Part shown: positions 60,351 to 64,000 of the stretch, one piece after another
Position numbering within the stretch: position 1 is the stretch's first letter
Layout of the letters: every line of letters begins with the position of its first letter
Assembly: GCA_017556705.1 (NCBI GenBank)
Contig: JAFYMG010000010.1
Span: 216,577 to 280,576 of the forward strand
Direction of reading: 5' to 3'
DNA: 64,000 nucleotides
DNA from: Paludibacteraceae bacterium
Lineage (GTDB): Bacteria; Bacteroidota; Bacteroidia; Bacteroidales; Paludibacteraceae
Notes under the pieces: generated by a model
Databases searched by the model: none
What the model saw: only the letters and a program-made list of their open reading frames with translations
What the model was told of the DNA's origin: nothing
Position numbers and translations under genes: made by a program

Positions 60351-62339
60351 TTATCTTCCGCTGCTGCTATAATTGCTCAGGGTGACGGACGTACCACCGC
60401 TGACTGTGCCACCAATATTGGCTACTCCACCAAAATATGTAGTGCCTCCACTAACCGTTACACCCGATTCCAAAGCAGGAGTAGATGAGGTATAAACCAC
60501 CAATTGTTGACTGCCCCCGCCACTTGGTCCGCCACCACCGCCAGGAGGACGGTTGCCACCAGGTCCGCCACCACCAGGATTACTACCGCCTGTGGCTTTG
60601 GTAGGTGTTTGGAAGGCAGCAACCAATTCGCCGCCATTGTACAAGGCGTGCCAGGTGTTCTCTGTCCAAGAGCTGGTGTATTTGCATGTGCCGCCTGTGA
60701 TGCTTGCGCCACGCTCCAAACCGCCCACGGCGATCACTGTTCCGCCTTGCACATAGAGTTTCTTATTCTCCTCGGTATTGGCATCAATCGCCACTTCTGG
60801 TTCTCTCGAACCAATAGCATAAACCAGTCCGCCCTTCACATACACATTGCCGTTGCCGTCTATACCATCATTATTTATCGCGCGCGCATACACATATCCG
60901 CCCTCGATAATCAAATCCGTGCCATCGCCACCCACATTGATTGCATCGTCGTAGGCGTTGACTACCACCTCGCCGTTGGATATAAGAATCGTGGTCTTGC
61001 TCTCAATACCTTCTGCGTTGAGACCTGCGGTGGAAACGCTGATTCTACCGCCTGTGATGGTAATAGCGCCATCAGCTTTCACGCCCTTTGAAGAAGAGTG
61101 ATAGTCGCTGTCGATATTGTCGGTATTGCCGGTATAATTGGTATTCTCGGTTGTGCCGTTGTTGTAGTACAAACCGCCCGTAGTTACCACCGTCACATCG
61201 CCACCAGACAACTCAAACTCAGCATCGCAGTTGATACCTTTACCGCCTGAACCTGTGCTGGTTAGCGTCAATGTGCCGCCAGAGATAACAACCTTCGCGT
61301 CGCTGCTCAAGCAGGCTGCGGCTTTGGTCTTGAGATCCTCATCGTCCCACTTACCGTGACCCGTGGTAGTCACATCAATCGTACCGCCAGAGATGATTAT
61401 ATCGCCTTCAGACTTAATGCCCTTAGCGGCTTTGCCCGTGATAGTCATAGCGATGCTACCGCCCTCAATATAGATATTGCCGCTATCCTCGTCCTCGTGG
61501 TCGGTTGTTTCTCCTGTTGAACCCGTGTCAGCATCGTCAATGTCGCATTGAATACCATCATCAGTCACGCCGTTGATGTTGATCTCTCCGCTCTTCATCA
61601 AGAAGTATTGTGCGCAGTTGATGCCATCGCCTTGCGCCGAAGTGACATTCAATGTGGCTTCTTTCAGTTCGATATACTCGCCCGACTTGATAGCGTGCTT
61701 TAGATTGCCCACCACATTCAGCACACCGCTTTTGCTGAACTCGGGATGACCTTTGATGTAGAATGCTCCTTTTTGCGAACCATTGGCAGCATCCACCAAG
61801 GTATTGGTCGTGCCGTCCAGCACTTTCACCTTGATACGCTTGCCGTTTTGGATATGTATGGCCGCACCCGAAGTCACAGGATTGGTGTTGGTGAGTGTCA
61901 GTCCGTTCAACTCGATAGTTGACTTGTACGAGCCCGATAGATAGAACTCGCCGTCCTCGGAATTGCCTGATAGCGTATAAGTTATCTCCTCCGCTACATC
62001 GTCGCTTTGAGCAATATTCACATGCGCACCCGTTACGCTGATTGTTAGATACTTAGCAACATTACCAGCTACGACAACTGCAGCAGATGTGCCATTGTAT
62101 GCCACCATTACAGTATTATCTTTTACAATAGTTTCGTTCACATACATGGAGGCTACATCTGTGAGTAGGAAAGTCTTATCCATTATTGTCAATTCCGTGC
62201 CATTTGCATAGGTCATCACACCTGCTTGCTCAGCAAGAAACTGATAGGTCACTTGCCCAACTTGTACGTTCAGCGTTTGAGCTGATAGCAGTCCGCTAAG
62301 TGCCAAAATAGTGATAGTTAATGCGAATATCTTTTTCAT
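60351..62339 (-). CDS. Cthe_2159-type carbohydrate-binding surface protein
   Basis: A signal peptide (ending LSAQ) is followed by a parallel beta-helix of repeated IxISGGTIxVTTTGxGxKGI units (about 150-530), the pattern of Cthe_2159 family polysaccharide- and calcium-binding proteins. A Gly/Pro-rich linker (about 595-620, GGGGPSGGGSQQ) joins it to a final SGGT-rich tail. At 662 residues it is long for the family. Its start overlaps the stop of the upstream small gene (ATGA), so the two are coupled. Confidence 0.86.
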   Translation of the reverse strand: MKKIFALTITILALSGLLSAQTLNVQVGQVTYQFLAEQAGVMTYANGTELTIMDKTFLLTDVASMYVNETIVKDNTVMVAYNGTSAAVVVAGNVAKYLTISVTGAHVNIAQSDDVAEEITYTLSGNSEDGEFYLSGSYKSTIELNGLTLTNTNPVTSGAAIHIQNGKRIKVKVLDGTTNTLVDAANGSQKGAFYIKGHPEFSKSGVLNVVGNLKHAIKSGEYIELKEATLNVTSAQGDGINCAQYFLMKSGEININGVTDDGIQCDIDDADTGSTGETTDHEDEDSGNIYIEGGSIAMTITGKAAKGIKSEGDIIISGGTIDVTTTGHGKWDDEDLKTKAAACLSSDAKVVISGGTLTLTSTGSGGKGINCDAEFELSGGDVTVVTTGGLYYNNGTTENTNYTGNTDNIDSDYHSSSKGVKADGAITITGGRISVSTAGLNAEGIESKTTILISNGEVVVNAYDDAINVGGDGTDLIIEGGYVYARAINNDGIDGNGNVYVKGGLVYAIGSREPEVAIDANTEENKKLYVQGGTVIAVGGLERGASITGGTCKYTSSWTENTWHALYNGGELVAAFQTPTKATGGSNPGGGGPGGNRPPGGGGGPSGGGSQQLVVYTSSTPALESGVTVSGGTTYFGGVANIGGTVSGGTSVTLSNYSSSGR

Positions 62340-62737
62340 TTTACTACGATAGTTTGCGTTATTGTTCCGTTAGAAATCACATATGTACCTGCGTCGAGGT
62401 GTTGTGCTACGTCTAAGAGCGAAGCGTATGTACCAAGCGAAGTGCCCGAGATAGTGAACACTTGCAGAGGTGCGTCAGCATTGAGCACATTCTCTAAAGC
62501 AGTAGTCCCGTCGGTTGAAAACTGCATCGAGTGGAGGGAGGTTAATATAAGATTAATAGTCCCATCAGCATTGGTTATTTGCAACTCCGTCTCGTTGATA
62601 GTCAATGTGAGATTGTGTACACCGAAAGCGGTAGTCGCACCTGCTGTGTTTGTAAACACAAGATAGTTGTATGTACTGGCGTGTGCCACCATTGTACAAG
62701 CAACAAAGAATAAAAGTAACGTTTTCTTCATGGACAT
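62336..62737 (-). CDS. Small secreted protein coupled to the Cthe_2159-type gene
   Basis: A signal peptide (ending AHA) precedes about 110 residues with FTNTAGATTAFGVHNLTLTI and a C-terminal part (LQVFTISGTSLGTYASLLDV, then AGTYVISNGTITQ) that looks like a short sorting-like tail. The same TxFGV-type opening occurs in the N-terminal region of Bacteroidales surface proteins. It has 133 residues. The start is either 62737 or 62731 (MKK). It is the first gene after the promoter at 62774-62805. Confidence 0.65.
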   Translation of the reverse strand: MSMKKTLLLFFVACTMVAHASTYNYLVFTNTAGATTAFGVHNLTLTINETELQITNADGTINLILTSLHSMQFSTDGTTALENVLNADAPLQVFTISGTSLGTYASLLDVAQHLDAGTYVISNGTITQTIVVK

Positions 62738-62773
62738 TTTTAATTTACTTATCCGTATTATCTATTTTTCCCG

Positions 62774-62805
62774 CAAAGTTACACTATTTTTTTGAATTAC
62801 ACAAA
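62774..62805 (-). promoter_or_regulatory. Promoter of the small protein/Cthe_2159-type operon
   Basis: TTTG (62802-62805), a 20-base spacer and TAACTTTG (62774-62781) on the minus strand. Confidence 0.75.
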
Positions 62806-62841
62806 AAATACAAGGAAATTCCCAAAAATATCACACATATA

Positions 62842-62975
62842 TATACAAAGAGAGCCTAAGTTGTTACTTAGACTCTCCGAAAATGGCGGCTACCTGTCGC
62901 GTTCGGCTATCTCGTGCATGACTGTCGCCTTGCGACATTGGGCACTCGATGCCCACCCGCTCTCCCCACAAATAA
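62842..62975 (-). ncRNA. Structured repeat unit 1 downstream of 5S (most distal)
   Basis: On the minus strand, a region with the hairpin TGTCGC-AAG-GCGACA ends in a 5S-like tail (TAGCCGCCATTTTC) and the hairpin at 62850-62877. The stem GAGAGCCTAAG/CTTAGACTCTC has one C-A on the plus strand, which is G-U on the minus strand. The upstream hairpin CCCCGCAAA.. of units 2 and 3 is missing here. Confidence 0.55.
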
Positions 62976-62996
62976 TTTCTGACATATGCAAATTTA

Positions 62997-63036
62997 GGTT
63001 AAAGGTTAGAGGCGAAAGGTTAGAGGTTAAAGGCTC
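62997..63036. repeat. GGTTAGAGGCGAAAGGTTAGAGG repeat between structured units
   Basis: AAAGGTTAGAGGCGAAAGG followed by TTAGAGGTTAAAGG interrupts the array between units 1 and 2. It is the same family as inside the M13 peptidase gene. Confidence 0.6.
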
Positions 63037-63041
63037 GGATA

Positions 63042-63224
63042 TATGCAAAGAAGCCCTGAGATTTCTCTCAAGGCTTCTGAAAATGGCGGCTACCTGTCGC
63101 GTTCGGCTATCTCGTGCATGACTGTCGCCTTGCGACATTGGGCACTCGATGCCTCCGCTCTCCCCACAAATTGAAAATTTGCGGGGACCCCAATAGTATA
63201 AAAGGAGAGTAGGTAGCATCGCCA
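63042..63224 (-). ncRNA. Structured repeat unit 2 downstream of 5S
   Basis: The unit contains, in minus-strand order, a 5S-tail-like segment complement (GCTACCTACTCTCC), the hairpin CCCCGCAAATT/AATTTGTGGGG, GGCATCGAGTGCC, TGTCGC-AAG-GCGACA, the tail TAGCCGCCATTTTC, and the terminal hairpin at 63049-63078 (AGAAGCCcTGAG/CTCAaGGCTTCT). Confidence 0.6.
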
Positions 63225-63227
63225 TAT

Positions 63228-63411
63228 AAACAAAGAGCCCCTCATCGCAATGATGAAGGGCTCTGAAAATGGCGGCTACAGTCGCGTTCGGTCATCTCGT
63301 GCATGACTGTCGCCTTGCGACATTGGGCACTCGATGCCTCCGCTCTCCCCACAAAACCAGTTTTGCGGGGACCCCAATAGTATAAAAGGAGAGTAGGTAG
63401 CAGCACCATAT
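63228..63411 (-). ncRNA. Structured repeat unit 3 downstream of 5S
   Basis: The order is the same as in unit 2 and the length matches, with changes that keep pairing: CCCCGCAAAAC/GTTTTGTGGGG and AGAGCCCcTCATC/GATGAaGGGCTCT (63234-63264). It also has GTCAT-GCACGAG-ATGAC, which is broken in units 1 and 2. Confidence 0.6.
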
Positions 63412-63417
63412 ATGCAA

Positions 63418-63448
63418 AGAACCCCTCATCGTAATGATGAAGGGTTCT
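63418..63448 (-). terminator. Terminal hairpin of the rRNA operon (first after 5S)
   Basis: AGAACCCcTCATC-GTAAT-GATGAaGGGTTCT is a 13-base stem whose single imperfect pair is G-U on the minus strand, followed there by only TTT. It may be a terminator or a processing stem. Confidence 0.65.
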
Positions 63449-63454
63449 GAAAAT

Positions 63455-63557
63455 GGCGGCTACCTACTCTCCCACAAACGCAGTACCATCGGCGTTGCTG
63501 AGCTTAACGACCCTGTTCGGAATGGGAAGGGGTGGGACCTCAGCGCTATAACCACCT
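63455..63557 (-). rRNA. rrf: 5S ribosomal RNA
   Basis: On the minus strand AGGTGGTTATAGCGCTGAGG, CCATTCCGAACAGGG, TTAAGCTCAGCAACGCCGAT and GGGAGAGTAGGTAGCCGCC give the standard 5S helices. The exact ends are uncertain by a few bases. Confidence 0.9.
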
Positions 63558-63713
63558 AAATAATAGTTGAGTGTTGAATGTTTAGTGTTTAGAGATATCC
63601 TACGACTAAACCAAACAACCTAAGGGGTTAACGTATTGACTGTAGAAGCTTAGAGCAAACACCCTAAGTTCAAGCGTAGTTTTTTAGTTTTGTTTGTTTG
63701 AGAATCTCTTCTC
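63558..63713 (-). other. 23S-5S internal transcribed spacer without tRNA
   Basis: About 155 bases with no tRNA-like fold. A short GTGTTGAATGTTTAGTGTTT stretch (63571-63590) resembles the dispersed short-period repeats. Confidence 0.7.

Positions 63714-64000
<287 letters not shown>

Noticed and set aside
62792..63225. Short open frames in the 5S-downstream repeats
   Set aside because: They repeat because the DNA unit repeats, start without promoters and lie over hairpins; RNA structure explains the pattern better than protein.
63558..63713. tRNA gene in the 23S-5S spacer
   Set aside because: No cloverleaf or T-loop motif could be found on either strand.

Overview
The window looks like a chromosomal segment of an anaerobic, gut- or rumen-type Bacteroidales (Bacteroidota). 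The evidence is a complete type IX secretion core (porP/gldK/gldL/gldM/gldN), several secreted proteins with C-terminal sorting domains, twelve promoters of the Bacteroidota form TTTG-N20-TAnnTTTG, a GTPase-less EF-G2 paralogue, a TonB-dependent receptor, and BspA-type and RHS genes. A family such as Paludibacteraceae is possible but cannot be fixed from this window. No phage, IS, CRISPR or tRNA was seen.

Layout. 1-6.0 kb: the 5' end of a minus-strand gene, an M13 peptidase lipoprotein, a Dabb protein, a T9SS cargo protein, and a phosphohexomutase with a long structured leader. 6.0-11.8 kb: hpt, an MlaE/MlaF lipid transporter, a stand-alone propeptide-like protein followed by an M6 metalloprotease, xth and lptB. 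11.8-17.7 kb: overlapping envelope-glycan genes (kelch lipoprotein, Wzi, glycosyltransferase, glycosyltransferase-kinase fusion, O-antigen ligase). 17.7-22.8 kb: a minus-strand LTA-synthase-like, TonB-receptor and outer-membrane-protein set. 22.8-35.5 kb: housekeeping on the minus strand (dnaJ, grpE, HAD phosphatase, ruvB, gldA-like, hflX, polA, ung, queA, truB, uppP, DUF3098, ftsX). 35.5-41.7 kb: the T9SS operon. 41.7-47.4 kb: cobalamin adenosyltransferase, methyltransferase, a gate-domain membrane protein, ybeY and EF-G2. 47.4-54.4 kb: an accessory island with two displaced RHS-core/toxin modules, each followed by a candidate immunity gene, next to a leucine-rich-repeat protein and a TPR-membrane-HTH regulator. 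54.4-62.7 kb: esterase, DUF4290, endonuclease/phosphatase-fold protein, ssb, dipeptide epimerase, a beta-barrel and a Cthe_2159-type protein. 62.8-64.0 kb: the end of a minus-strand rRNA operon (23S 3' end, 5S) followed by a repeated structured element.

Three observations stand out. First, downstream of 5S lies an array of hairpin units whose stems covary and whose imperfect pairs become G-U only on the minus strand, which argues for a transcribed structured RNA. Second, more than twenty short-period degenerate repeats (words such as TCTAACAG, GGTTCTAAAAG, GGTGTAGAG, GGGTATCGGATAAC, AGGCGAAAGG, TGTAGATCGC) fill intergenic gaps and also sit in frame inside conserved genes (M13 peptidase, mlaF, xth, a HAD phosphatase, gldA, polA). 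Third, the RHS island carries two metallopeptidase-like toxin tips, one with HExxH and one with EExxH. In addition, PolA is short and seems to lack its 3'-5' exonuclease domain. All functional calls rest on reading motifs by eye; no database search was possible.
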